From the NCBI GenBank assembly GCA_964560145.1, contig CAZLKS010000004.1, forward strand, positions 1 through 41,219: 41,219 nt of DNA, read 5' to 3'. The DNA comes from JAHFLF01 sp964560145 (GTDB lineage Bacteria > Patescibacteriota > Minisyncoccia > UBA6257 > 1-14-0-10-44-23). The notes under the pieces were generated by a model. The model worked only from the letters and a program-made list of their open reading frames with translations. It did no database searches and was not told the DNA's origin. A program made the position numbers and the translations under genes. Below are positions 32,996-41,100 of this stretch, piece by piece (the stretch's first letter is position 1; each line of letters starts with the position of its first letter).

Positions 32996-33508
32996 CTAGA
33001 AGGGAAGCTGTGGCAACTTCGCCGCTCGTGCCGCGGCTTGATGCGCAGCCCGGGCTCGCTTTTGCAGTTCGTCAACGACTGCCTGGCGAACCTGCGATTC
33101 GGTGCCGCTGTGCCACGGCTGACTGCGGAGAGCTCGGTCGACCGCCTCACTGAATCGCGTTTCCTGCTCTTCGCAGGTGTGCGGGGCTCCTTGCTCTTCA
33201 CGTCGAACGCGCAGCGAAGTCTGAATCCAGTCCGCCAGTCGTGAGATCATCGCGGGGACTGTCTCAACGTGTCGCGGCTGTTTCAGCGTCTTGCGTCGCC
33301 GGCGAACTTCCGCCATGTAGGCGGCAAGGTGCGACTTGTAGTCGCCCATAGTCGCCGGGTCGATGTAGCGGCCGAGTACTTCGCGAATCGCCGTTTCCAT
33401 CGCCGAGGGCATCGGAACTCCACCTTGGAAGTGGAGAACGCACGCACGAGCTCGCATTGCCGACAGCTGCTCGTTTGTCAGGCCAGTTATGGCTGGTCGG
33501 TGTGGCAC
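32996..33508 (-). CDS. Hypothetical protein, GC-rich single-gene unit
   Basis: A 170-aa helical, Arg/Ala-rich protein I do not recognise (for example AAYMAEVRRRRKTLKQPRH and VVDELQKRARAAHQAAARA). It starts with GTG at 33508, preceded by AAAGGAGGAGGA, a strong ribosome site; the next ATG is at 33457. A promoter with 17-base spacing and its own terminator make it a self-contained unit. Third codon positions are far richer in G and C than in neighbouring endonuclease IV. Confidence 0.65.
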   Translation of the reverse strand: MPHRPAITGLTNEQLSAMRARACVLHFQGGVPMPSAMETAIREVLGRYIDPATMGDYKSHLAAYMAEVRRRRKTLKQPRHVETVPAMISRLADWIQTSLRVRREEQGAPHTCEEQETRFSEAVDRALRSQPWHSGTESQVRQAVVDELQKRARAAHQAAARAAKLPQLPF

Positions 33509-33550
33509 TCCTCCTCCTTTCGTGGATTTACTATGGGATTTACTGGAATT

Positions 33551-33579
33551 ATTACATCATAAAAATGATTTGATTGCAA
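33551..33579 (-). promoter_or_regulatory. Promoter of the 33508 gene
   Basis: On the minus strand TTGCAA (33574-33579), a 17-base spacer, TGTAAT (33551-33556). It is divergent from the extended -10 of the endonuclease IV gene. Confidence 0.55.
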
Positions 33580-33599
33580 TAGCGAAGGGCGTGGGTAGT

Positions 33600-33608
33600 T
33601 GGTATACT
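33600..33608 (+). promoter_or_regulatory. Extended -10 promoter giving a leaderless transcript
   Basis: TG-G-TATACT ends 6 bases before the ATG at 33615. Confidence 0.6.
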
Positions 33609-33614
33609 CTCAGC

Positions 33615-34475
33615 ATGGAAAACAGAAGAAGACCCTTACTTGGTGCACATGTTTCTGCTGCTGGCGGCCTTGCTAATGCAATTGTAAACGGTGAGAGAAT
33701 CGGTGCTGAGTGCGTTATGATTTTTGGTGCCTCGCCACGAAGCTACGCGGCGAAGCTGCCGACCGATGAACAAGCGCGGTTTTTTAAAGCAAGCCTTAAA
33801 AAAAGTTCGATTCAAGCTGTATATCAGCACGGTGCCTATTTGCCAAATCTTGGCACGAGCGACCCTGAGGCTATACGGAAATCAATCCTCAATTTAGCAA
33901 CGCATCTCGAAATCGCGAACGCAATCGGTTCCGGTGGGGTTATTTTTCATGTTGGCTCGCCAAATGGCGGTGACAGGCAAGAGGCGCTTGGCCGTGCTGC
34001 CTTGGCGATGAAGGAGGTGCTTAAAAAAGTGAATGGGCCGGCGCAGCTCATCATGGAAAACTCGGGCAGTGTAAAAAAAATTGGCGGCAGCATCGAAGAT
34101 CTCGCGTATCTTTTTGAGGCAGTGAATGATTCGCGTGTGAAAGTCTGCGTTGACACCGCGCATGCGTTTGAGTCAGGGCTTATTGAATCGTATACGCCGG
34201 CGAATATTAAGAAGTTCTTTGATGCGTGGGACAAGGCGATTGGTATCGAAAATATCGTTGCTCTTCACATTAATGATTCAAAGACTCCTTATAATTCTCA
34301 AAATGATAAACACGAGAATTTGGGCGAAGGTTGTATAGGATTGGACGGATTTAAGAATCTAGCCAAAGAAAAGCGTCTTAGTCACACTGTTTGGTTCCTG
34401 GAGGTGCCTGGTTTTGACAATGAGGGCCCTGATAAGAAGAATATGGACATACTCAAATCTTGCTTCGCTCAATAA
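33615..34475 (+). CDS. nfo: Endonuclease IV (AP endonuclease)
   Basis: A 286-aa protein of the Nfo family. The metal ligands and motifs are visible: GAHVSAAGG (His), YQHGAYLPNLG (His), LIMENSGS (Glu), VCVDTAHAFESG (Asp and His), IVALHINDSK (His), DKHENLGEG (Asp, His), and WFLEVPG (Glu). It cuts DNA 5' of abasic sites using three zinc ions in base-excision repair. The start at 33615 is supported by an extended -10 box 6 bases upstream; a longer frame from 33489 would include the promoter. Confidence 0.95.
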   Translation: MENRRRPLLGAHVSAAGGLANAIVNGERIGAECVMIFGASPRSYAAKLPTDEQARFFKASLKKSSIQAVYQHGAYLPNLGTSDPEAIRKSILNLATHLEIANAIGSGGVIFHVGSPNGGDRQEALGRAALAMKEVLKKVNGPAQLIMENSGSVKKIGGSIEDLAYLFEAVNDSRVKVCVDTAHAFESGLIESYTPANIKKFFDAWDKAIGIENIVALHINDSKTPYNSQNDKHENLGEGCIGLDGFKNLAKEKRLSHTVWFLEVPGFDNEGPDKKNMDILKSCFAQ

Positions 34476-34564
34476 TGTAATATTGAGTCTGTCACCATTG
34501 TACTAGTGGTGTAGGTCCGTGATACTATTAGCAAACGTTATTATTAACTTAATACTCATTAAGC

Positions 34565-35431
34565 ATGCTTAAAAAGATTATTGTTACCGTTTCGCTTCTT
34601 GCCGTGGCGCTACCTGTGGCAGCGCAGACTCCGGTTGGTGCTCCACCACGTCCGGTGATGATGCGTCCAGAGGCTCGCCAAGAGATTAAAGGTGAACGAG
34701 TGGAGTTTCGAGAGGAGCGAAAGGAAGACCGCAAAGACTTCATTGAGGAGCGTAAGGAAGCTGGTGAGGCTCGCCGTGAAGACCGTAAGGAAGACCGCAA
34801 AGACTTGATGGAGGGTGTTAAGGCCGTCCGCCAAGACGACTCAAAAACAGCCGAGCAAAAGCAGGCAGAGATAAAGTCGTTGCGAGAAAAGTTTGAAACG
34901 GAGCGCAAAGCCGCTGAAGATGCTTTTAAGAGTAAGCGCGAAGAGGCTATGAAAGCATTTGAGTTGAAGCGTGAGGCTGCTCGCACTGAACTTAAAACGA
35001 AGCTTGAAGGAATCAAGGATGAACGAAAGAAAGAGATTGCGACCAAGGTTGGAGCGAATTTGAACGAACTAAATGCGAAATTTACGGCACAGGCAACTGA
35101 GCGTGTTGCAAAAATCGAAGAAGTTCTTGGCAAGGTGACGACTCGTGCCGCCGAACTCGGAGCTGATGTCTCCGCTCTTGCTGCGACTGCTAAGACTGCT
35201 CTGGCGACTGCGCGCACTGCAATCACAACGCAGACGGGCAAAACCTATGCTGCCGTCATCACAACTGAGGCTAATCTTAAGACGGATTTCGCAACGGTGC
35301 GTAAACAGCTCGGCGATGACATGAAGATTGTGCAGGATGCGGTGAAGGCTGCAAATAATGCGGTACGTGCTGTTGCGCAAGCGCTACCAAAGCCGGTTGC
35401 GAAGACAACGGTGAGTGATGACGCAGAATAA
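34565..35431 (+). CDS. Secreted coiled-coil protein
   Basis: A 288-aa protein with a signal peptide (cleavage near AAQT, residue 20). It is then highly charged: residues 35-170 are runs of REERKEDRKD and KREEAMKAFELKREA, predicted as a long coiled coil. The C-terminal part is Ala/Thr-rich helix. I recognise no family; it may be a periplasmic spacer or wall-associated rod (inference). It is followed after 20 bases by a 64-aa membrane peptide. Confidence 0.7.
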   Translation: MLKKIIVTVSLLAVALPVAAQTPVGAPPRPVMMRPEARQEIKGERVEFREERKEDRKDFIEERKEAGEARREDRKEDRKDLMEGVKAVRQDDSKTAEQKQAEIKSLREKFETERKAAEDAFKSKREEAMKAFELKREAARTELKTKLEGIKDERKKEIATKVGANLNELNAKFTAQATERVAKIEEVLGKVTTRAAELGADVSALAATAKTALATARTAITTQTGKTYAAVITTEANLKTDFATVRKQLGDDMKIVQDAVKAANNAVRAVAQALPKPVAKTTVSDDAE

Positions 35432-35451
35432 TAAAACTATCTAACGACTTT

Positions 35452-35646
35452 ATGAATAAAAAAGTAGTAATCGGTGCCGCAGTTGTCATAGTTGTTCTGC
35501 TCGCTCTTTGGATGAATGCATCAAAAAAGGTGGTTGCTCCAGAAGTTACCACAACCGATGAATTCTCACAGGAGCTGTCTGGTCTCGATTCGGTGAATTT
35601 GGAAGCGGACCTGAAGGCGATGGACGCGGACCTGAATACGCTGTAG
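35452..35646 (+). CDS. 64-aa single-pass membrane protein
   Basis: One N-terminal membrane helix (VVIGAAVVIVVLLALWM, residues 5-21), then an acidic tail (LDSVNLEADLKAMDADLNTL). I recognise no family. It lies between two genes for secreted proteins and probably shares the transcript of the coiled-coil gene. Confidence 0.6.
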   Translation: MNKKVVIGAAVVIVVLLALWMNASKKVVAPEVTTTDEFSQELSGLDSVNLEADLKAMDADLNTL

Positions 35647-35660
35647 GCCATGCCGTAGAC

Positions 35661-35699
35661 ATACAACCAAGAGTGCTCTTGCAGCACTCTTTGTTGTAT
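35661..35699. other. Long dyad overlapping the promoter at 35697
   Basis: ATACAAC-c-AAGAGTGCT, loop cttgc, AGCACTCTT-t-GTTGTAT: 16 of 17 positions pair. The right end runs into the -10 box TATACT of the gene at 35710. There is no T-run in the usual place, so it could be an operator or an RNA hairpin ending the upstream transcript. Confidence 0.6.
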
Positions 35700-35702
35700 A
35701 CT
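35697..35702 (+). promoter_or_regulatory. -10 box giving a leaderless transcript
   Basis: TATACT ends 7 bases before the ATG at 35710; another ATG at 35704 is too close to the -10 box to be transcribed. Confidence 0.5.
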
Positions 35703-35709
35703 AATGCAC

Positions 35710-36180
35710 ATGAAGAGCCGCCTGTTATTATTTTCAACTGTCGTGTTTCTTTTTGGCACGAGTGCTTTGCTCGCACAAGCCAACTCCTCACTAACGGTTG
35801 ACTCGGCCATGAAATCGACCGCTTCCATTATTGATTCGATGAATGCTTACGCAGAGAAGGCACGGCCATTTCTTTCGGCAAAGAAGACAGAACTTACTGA
35901 GCGCATCAGATGGGCTCAAATCATCGAATCCGCCGTTGAGCAAACTACGGCTGGTGAGCAGATTAACGCCGCCGTTGGAAGTGCAATCGCGAAGCCGACC
36001 CGCCCAACAAGTAGTCCGACCGACACTCTTAAAAGAGTCTGGTTGCAGTGCTATCGAGGGCTTGTGCTGGTAGCAATTCTATTGCTCGACTACAAGATAC
36101 TTTTATACGTTTTAGTTGCGTATATTGTGTATAAGTTGCTACGCTTTGTGTTCGGAAGATTCTTCATCCGCGAGCTTTAG
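35710..36180 (+). CDS. Exported protein with C-terminal membrane segments
   Basis: A 156-aa protein starting MKSRLLLFSTVVFLFGTSA, a signal peptide ending near LAQA. A helical middle part (IDSMNAYAEKARPFLSAKKTELTERI, residues about 41-66) precedes one or two hydrophobic segments (GLVLVAILLLDYKILLYVLVAYIVYKLL region, residues about 118-145). I recognise no family. The start at 35710 is preferred over 35704 because of the -10 position. Confidence 0.6.
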   Translation: MKSRLLLFSTVVFLFGTSALLAQANSSLTVDSAMKSTASIIDSMNAYAEKARPFLSAKKTELTERIRWAQIIESAVEQTTAGEQINAAVGSAIAKPTRPTSSPTDTLKRVWLQCYRGLVLVAILLLDYKILLYVLVAYIVYKLLRFVFGRFFIREL

Positions 36181-36201
36181 GGTGTTCTCCGAGAAAATAC
36201 A

Positions 36202-37263
36202 ATGAAAGAAAGTACGCGAGGATTTTGGGACGCATTACGAAAGCCGATTTTTGTGTTAGCGCCGATGGCAAACGTCACCGACGCGGCTTTTCGGCGTATC
36301 ATTGCAAAATATTCGCGCCCAGCCGGCCCAGCTGTGTTTTGGACCGAATTCGTTTCTGTTGAGGGGCTGCTTTCTCGTGGCCGTGAAAAGTTACTGGTTG
36401 ATTTTATGTATACCGAAGCCGAGAGACCAATCGTGGCGCAGATTTTCGGTGGCAAGCCGGAGCAGTTTTATGCAGCGGCAAAGTTAATCGTGAGTCTTGG
36501 CTTTGACGGTATTGATATTAATGCGGGGTGTCCCGACAAGGGAGTTGAGAAGTCCGGTGGCGGCGCGTGTTTGATTAAGCGTCCTGAGTTGGCTCAGAAG
36601 ATTATAACTGAAACTAAAAGGGGAGTTGCCGATGCGGGTAGCAGTATTCCCGTTTCCGTTAAGACGCGTATCGGATATAACACGAACGAACTCGAAACAT
36701 GGATACCGAAGCTCCTCGAGGCTGAACCTGCCGTTATCACTCTGCATGCGCGGACACGAAAGGAAATGAGCTTTTTCCCAGCTCGCTGGGAGCACGTAGC
36801 GCGGGCAGTTAAGATTCGTGACGAGTCTAAATCATCAACGCTCATTTTCGGCAATGGTGATGTGCAAAACCTTGAACAGGCGAGAGTGCGAGTTGCTGAA
36901 ACTGGCTGCGATGGCGTGATGATTGGCCGCGGCATTTTCGGAAATCCGTGGCTGTTTTCTGAGCATGTACCAACTACCGAAGAAAAACTTCTCGTTTGCA
37001 TTGAGCACACGAAAGTATTCGAAGAACTATTCGGTTCTTCTGTCATTCCGGCCACCGAGCCGGAATCCATGAATGCTGGATTCCGGGTCAAGCCCGGAAT
37101 GACAGAGGGGAAGCGCATAAAGCCGTTTGAAGTTATGAAAAAACATTTCAAAGCCTACGTAAATGGTTTCGATGGTGCGAAGGAGTTGCGTATGAAAATG
37201 ATGGAAGCCGAAAACGTAACCGAGATTGAAAAGCTTGTCGAAGATTTCCTGAAGTCATCGTAA
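36202..37263 (+). CDS. dus: tRNA-dihydrouridine synthase with a repeat insertion
   Basis: A 353-aa Dus family flavoenzyme. Motifs include LAPMANVTDAAFRRI, IVAQIFGGKPEQFYAAAK, GIDINAGCPDKGVEKSGGGACLI (FMN site and catalytic Cys in the CPDKGVEKSGGGACL region), VSVKTRIGYN, ITLHARTRKE, and GVMIGRGIFGNPWLF. It reduces uridine in tRNA to dihydrouridine. Residues about 280-301 (VIPATEPESMNAGFRVKPGM) come from a palindromic repeat (37040-37105) placed at the junction to the C-terminal helical tRNA-binding domain. A hairpin follows the stop directly, oriented for the converging minus-strand gene. Confidence 0.93.
   Translation: MKESTRGFWDALRKPIFVLAPMANVTDAAFRRIIAKYSRPAGPAVFWTEFVSVEGLLSRGREKLLVDFMYTEAERPIVAQIFGGKPEQFYAAAKLIVSLGFDGIDINAGCPDKGVEKSGGGACLIKRPELAQKIITETKRGVADAGSSIPVSVKTRIGYNTNELETWIPKLLEAEPAVITLHARTRKEMSFFPARWEHVARAVKIRDESKSSTLIFGNGDVQNLEQARVRVAETGCDGVMIGRGIFGNPWLFSEHVPTTEEKLLVCIEHTKVFEELFGSSVIPATEPESMNAGFRVKPGMTEGKRIKPFEVMKKHFKAYVNGFDGAKELRMKMMEAENVTEIEKLVEDFLKSS
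37040..37105 (+). repeat. Family C palindromic element inside dus
   Basis: Outer arms CTGTCATTCCGG and CCGGAATGACAG enclose two hairpins, ATTCCGG/CCGGAAT and ATTCCGGG/CCCGGAAT. The insertion is in frame. Confidence 0.88.
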
Positions 37264-37310
37264 AAACGAATCGACCCGCGAAGATGAGGGCTTCCTCATC
37301 TGGCGGGTCG
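37262..37310 (-). terminator. Terminator of the 37542 gene
   Basis: An outer stem CGACCCGC/GCGGGTCG (37272-37279 with 37303-37310) and an inner stem GATGAGG/CCTCATC, followed on the minus strand by TTCGTTTTTA. Confidence 0.75.
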
Positions 37311-37323
37311 GGGTCGGGGGCGG

Positions 37324-37542
37324 CTAGGTGCCGACGCGGTTGGGGGTTGCGGTGCGTTCGGCAGCCCGAGCGATGCGAGCGGGGAGTGCCCGCTTGTTCT
37401 GGTGATGTCCGCTCGGCAGCACCAGGTCGTCGAGCGAGTGGCCGGTCTTCATCCAGTTCTCGACCTGCACCCTCCCTTCGGAAGTGGCGAGCATCTGCTC
37501 GAGAACTGCCTCCGGCGAGTCTGGGGTCTTTGTTCGAGGCAT
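37324..37542 (-). CDS. Hypothetical small basic protein, GC-rich unit
   Basis: A 72-aa protein (starts MPRTKTPDSPEAVLEQMLAT) with a helical first half and an Arg/Ala-rich tail (ARIARAAERTATPNR). I recognise no family. The ATG at 37542 is preceded by AGAAAGGAGG, a near-ideal ribosome site. With its 17-base-spaced promoter and hairpin terminator it is another self-contained unit. Confidence 0.65.
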   Translation of the reverse strand: MPRTKTPDSPEAVLEQMLATSEGRVQVENWMKTGHSLDDLVLPSGHHQNKRALPARIARAAERTATPNRVGT

Positions 37543-37564
37543 AGTCGCCTCCTTTCTGGGGATA

Positions 37565-37593
37565 ACAGTATTGATTATTACGGCTTCTGTCAA
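37565..37593 (-). promoter_or_regulatory. Sigma-70-type promoter of the 37542 gene
   Basis: On the minus strand TTGACA (37588-37593), a 17-base spacer, TACTGT (37565-37570). Confidence 0.7.
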
Positions 37594-37597
37594 GCAT

Positions 37598-37645
37598 TAA
37601 AAATGAACACGACCCGAGAAGCGGGAGGTGCTCGTCGGGCCGTTG
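37598..37645 (-). terminator. Terminator after the small minus-strand genes
   Basis: An imperfect stem pairs CACGACCCGA (37608-37617) with TCGGGCCGTTGTG (37635-37647 region), followed on the minus strand by TTCATTTTTAA. Confidence 0.5.
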
Positions 37646-37682
37646 TGCGTCAAGGCGGTATCATACGCGCCTCCTTTTTTGA

Positions 37683-37784
37683 TTACTTTTTCCTTTGTTG
37701 CCGCTCGCGAAACACTGCAACGGCAAATGCGACGGCGCAGAGCAGGAGTGTCCACCCCATGATGGCTTCACCTGTTCCCTGCAT
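37683..37784 (-). CDS. 33-aa membrane microprotein
   Basis: A short frame starting MQGTGEAIMGWTLLLCAVAF and ending in a basic RERQQRKK tail, with one membrane helix. It begins 3 bases after the stop of the gene at 38081 and lies before a terminator, so it would be co-transcribed. GGAG is present 12-16 bases upstream. Family unknown. Confidence 0.4.
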   Translation of the reverse strand: MQGTGEAIMGWTLLLCAVAFAVAVFRERQQRKK

Positions 37785-37787
37785 TTG

Positions 37788-38081
37788 CTACACTCTGTCT
37801 CCCAGCGGCTTAGTGCTTGCCGCCATGAACTCCAGGTGCTCGACGAATCGGTTGAATTCGTCCTCGGTCGTCTGCTCGGGCATCGCTCCGAGGACTACCG
37901 TCTGTTCGAATCCAGGCAGTTCCTGCACGTCCTCGTAGGCTTCGAGAATCTCGACGGGTGGCGCCTCTGCGTGCAGATTCCACTTGAAATTCTCGTTCAG
38001 ATACTTGCGAAGCGCTTCGAGCATAGTCGCGACGTGCTCGAGATGTAGCCCGCAGTCACAGGTCTTGCAGACTGATGACAT
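37788..38081 (-). CDS. Hypothetical protein with N-terminal Cys cluster
   Basis: A 97-aa acidic protein starting MSSVCKTCDCGLHLEH. Cys5, Cys8 and Cys10 with His residues could bind zinc (inference). The rest is helical and acidic (VEILEAYEDVQELPGFEQ, EDEFNRFVEHLEFMA). The ATG at 38081 has GGAAGGGG just upstream; a GTG at 38087 lies too close to it. A strong promoter precedes it. I recognise no family. Confidence 0.65.
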   Translation of the reverse strand: MSSVCKTCDCGLHLEHVATMLEALRKYLNENFKWNLHAEAPPVEILEAYEDVQELPGFEQTVVLGAMPEQTTEDEFNRFVEHLEFMAASTKPLGDRV

Positions 38082-38126
38082 TGGCACCCCTTCCGCCGTT
38101 ATTCGGATGAAAACTCCACTGAATTT

Positions 38127-38155
38127 AAGATACCTATTTTCGCTAGGACTGTCAA
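38127..38155 (-). promoter_or_regulatory. Sigma-70-type promoter of the 38081 gene
   Basis: On the minus strand TTGACA (38150-38155), a 17-base spacer, TATCTT (38127-38132). Divergent from the helicase-nuclease promoter. Confidence 0.75.
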
Positions 38156-38180
38156 AATTTCATACTCGGCCCAAGACGTG

Positions 38181-38186
38181 TACTAT
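38181..38186 (+). promoter_or_regulatory. -10 box giving a leaderless transcript
   Basis: TACTAT ends 6 bases before the ATG at 38193; a weak TTTCAT lies 17 bases further upstream. Confidence 0.55.
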
Positions 38187-38192
38187 AGAGTC

Positions 38193-41100
38193 ATGGATTT
38201 TAATGAAGAGCTCAAAAAACTGAATCCCAAACAACGGGAAGCTGTCGAAGCTATCGAAGGCCCTGTGATGGTGGTTGCTGGTCCAGGGACAGGTAAGACG
38301 CAGATTCTCACACTGCGTATTGCGAATATTTTACAAAAAACCGACACGCCGCCGGAGAGTATTTTGGCGCTTACGTTTACGGAGTCGGCCGTTGTCTCGA
38401 TGAAAAAGAGATTGGCGGAGGTTGCGGGCACCGTGGCGAGCAAAGTTTCCATCAAAACGATTCACGGATTTTGTAACGAGGTGATTCAGGAAAACCCTGA
38501 GGCCTTTCCTCAAATTGCCGGAGGCTCGAACGTCAGCGACGTTGAGCAGATTCAAATCATTCGTGAACTACTCGATGCAGAGCAGTTTACTATCCTGCGC
38601 TCATTTGGGGACCCGTATCGTTCGGTGAGGGATATCTTGGGTGCGATAAGTGAGTTGAAGCGGGAGGGTAAGAGTCCGGCTGATTTTGCGAAGCTGGTGG
38701 AAACGGAGCAAAAGGAATTTGATGACATTTCTGATTTGTATAACGAGAAGGGCGCATATAAGGGCCAGATGAAGGGCAAGTATCAAACTGAACAAAAAAG
38801 AATCCATAAGCACCAGGAGTTTGTTGCTTTATACGAGGCGTATCAGCAGGCGCTTCTCAAAACACGTCGCTACGATTACGACGATATGATTTTGGCGGTG
38901 GCACAGGTGCTGCGTAAGGACCGCGACTTGCGATTCATTCTGCAGGAAAAATATTTATATATTCTAGTTGACGAACATCAGGATACAAACCAAAGTCAGA
39001 ACGAGGTCATCGAGTTGCTTGCCAGTTTTCACGAGAATCCGAATCTGTTTGTGGTGGGTGACGCCAAGCAGGCGATTTATCGGTTTCAGGGCGCATCGCT
39101 GGAAAACTTCACCTACTTCAAAGAAAAGTTTAAGGGTGCAAAGGTGATTGCCCTAACCGAAAACTATCGTAGCACGCAGACGATTCTTGATGCCGCACTC
39201 GATATTGCGCTGGGTGCGGATCCGCTTCAGGCCCGCGCCGGCCACCCTGAGCAGCATATATATAAAGCAATCTGCTCGAGTACACTTCTCGAGCCATACG
39301 TGATTGCTCGTCATATTCAGGCACGGATAGAGGGCGGAGTTTCACCGGAAAAGATTGCGGTACTGTATCGCAACAATAAAGACAGTGAGCCAATCGCTCG
39401 CCACCTTGCCAAGCTCGGTGTGCCATACGCAATCTCTGCCGACGATGACGCACTGGCCGACCCAGGAGTCAAAAAACTTATTCTCCTTTTGGAGGCGGTA
39501 CAGAATTTCGGTAAAGATTACGCGTTGCTTCCAGTTCTGTATTTGGATATCAGTCGAGTGGCTCCGCTCGACGTTGCACTCTTGATTAATGCTGCACGCG
39601 AAACACGAGTTTCAGTCTTCCAACTCGTCCGCGACCGAGAAACACTGAAGCGAATTATTCCAGAATCAGCAGAAACCGTTTTTGCGCTGTATGAAAAAAT
39701 GTCGCTCTGGCGTGCCATGAGTAAGAGCTTCAGCTTGTTGCCGATGTTCGAAAGCATCGTACGCGAGAGCGGGCTACTTGCTTCGCTGATTGCGCAGCCC
39801 GATGGGGCACTAGCACTCGCCAAGGTGAACGCGGTCTATGGTGAGCTCAAAGATTTGATTGTGCGCAAGCGGACGGCCACGCTTGATGACTTCTTATTGC
39901 AGCTGGAAATCATGATTCAGCACCACGTTCGCATTAAGTCCTCAGTTTCGAGTTCGCAGTCAGCAACTGTTCACCTTATGACGGCACATAAATCAAAAGG
40001 TATGGAGTTTGAGTACGTGTACCTGATGGGTGCTACCGAGAATCGCTGGGAGGGTAAACGTGACCGCGACTTTATCAAGCTTCCCGCATCTGTTTTCTCT
40101 CGCCCTGTCATTGCGAGTACTCGAAGCAACCCAGAGCCTGAAGAGGACGATAACTCAGACGTGTCCGCCGGAGCTTCAGCAGAGGAGGACGAGCGCAATC
40201 TGTTCTTTGTGGCCCTAACGCGTGCCAAAAAAGAATTGGTAATTTCTTATGGTGTAACAAACGACGAAGGTTCTGCGCAAGAGCCAAGTGTATTTTTGAC
40301 GAGCATTCGCCCCGAACTTATCCGCGAGCTTGAGATAGTTCCTACGTATGAGGCAGAGCTTGCCGCACATCCCGAGTTTGAATACGCCGCTATGCCAACA
40401 GCGCGAACTGTCCCGCTCAAAGAAGCAGAGTTCTTGCGGCAGAGATTTTTGGAACGCGGGCTTTCTGTGTCTGCCCTCAACAACTACCTTGAGTGTCCGA
40501 GTAAGTTCTACTTTCTAAATCTCGTTGGCATGCAGGAGGCTCCTAACCCAAGTGCGCAGGCGGGCAATGCGGCTCACGGTGCTTTGAAGTATGCGGTTGA
40601 AGCAGTTGGCCGCGGCGAGCCGATAACGGTTGATAAATTCCTTGACCGTTTTGCCTATCTGCTTTCGCGTGAGCCGATGCGTGAGGCGGACTTTAAGGCG
40701 GCAATTCAAAAAGGTGAGCGGGCGCTGACTGCGTATTTCAAAGAGTTCTCAAAAACCTGGAACGCCGCTATGCGTCCGGAGTTTCCGGTTGAGGCGCCGT
40801 TTCGCGTTTCGGAGAGCGTAGAAATTCCTCTCCGCGGCCGCTTTGACCGCATTGATGTACTGAGTGACACCGCGGTGCGTGTCGTTGATTACAAGTTCAA
40901 AAAGCCGATGAGCCGAAACGAAATCGCCGGCCTGACTAAGAGTTCTGACGGCAACTACTACCGCCAGCTAACGTTTTATAAACTTCTTGTCGAAGCGGGA
41001 ACCAGCTGGAAAATGAAAGAGGCGAGCCTGGATTTCTTGGAACCCTCCTCCGCCAGGGCTTCGGAAGGGCAAGCCCGACCAAAGTTCAAGCAGGAAATTT

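Noticed and set aside
34549..35241. A 230-codon open frame antisense to the coiled-coil gene
   Set aside because: The product is low-complexity Ser/Arg-rich and mirrors the repetitive Lys/Glu codons on the plus strand, which encode a protein with a clear signal peptide.
37148..37597. A 149-codon frame overlapping dus and the 37542 gene
   Set aside because: It runs through the dus coding end and the terminator; the 72-aa frame at 37542 has the ribosome site and promoter.
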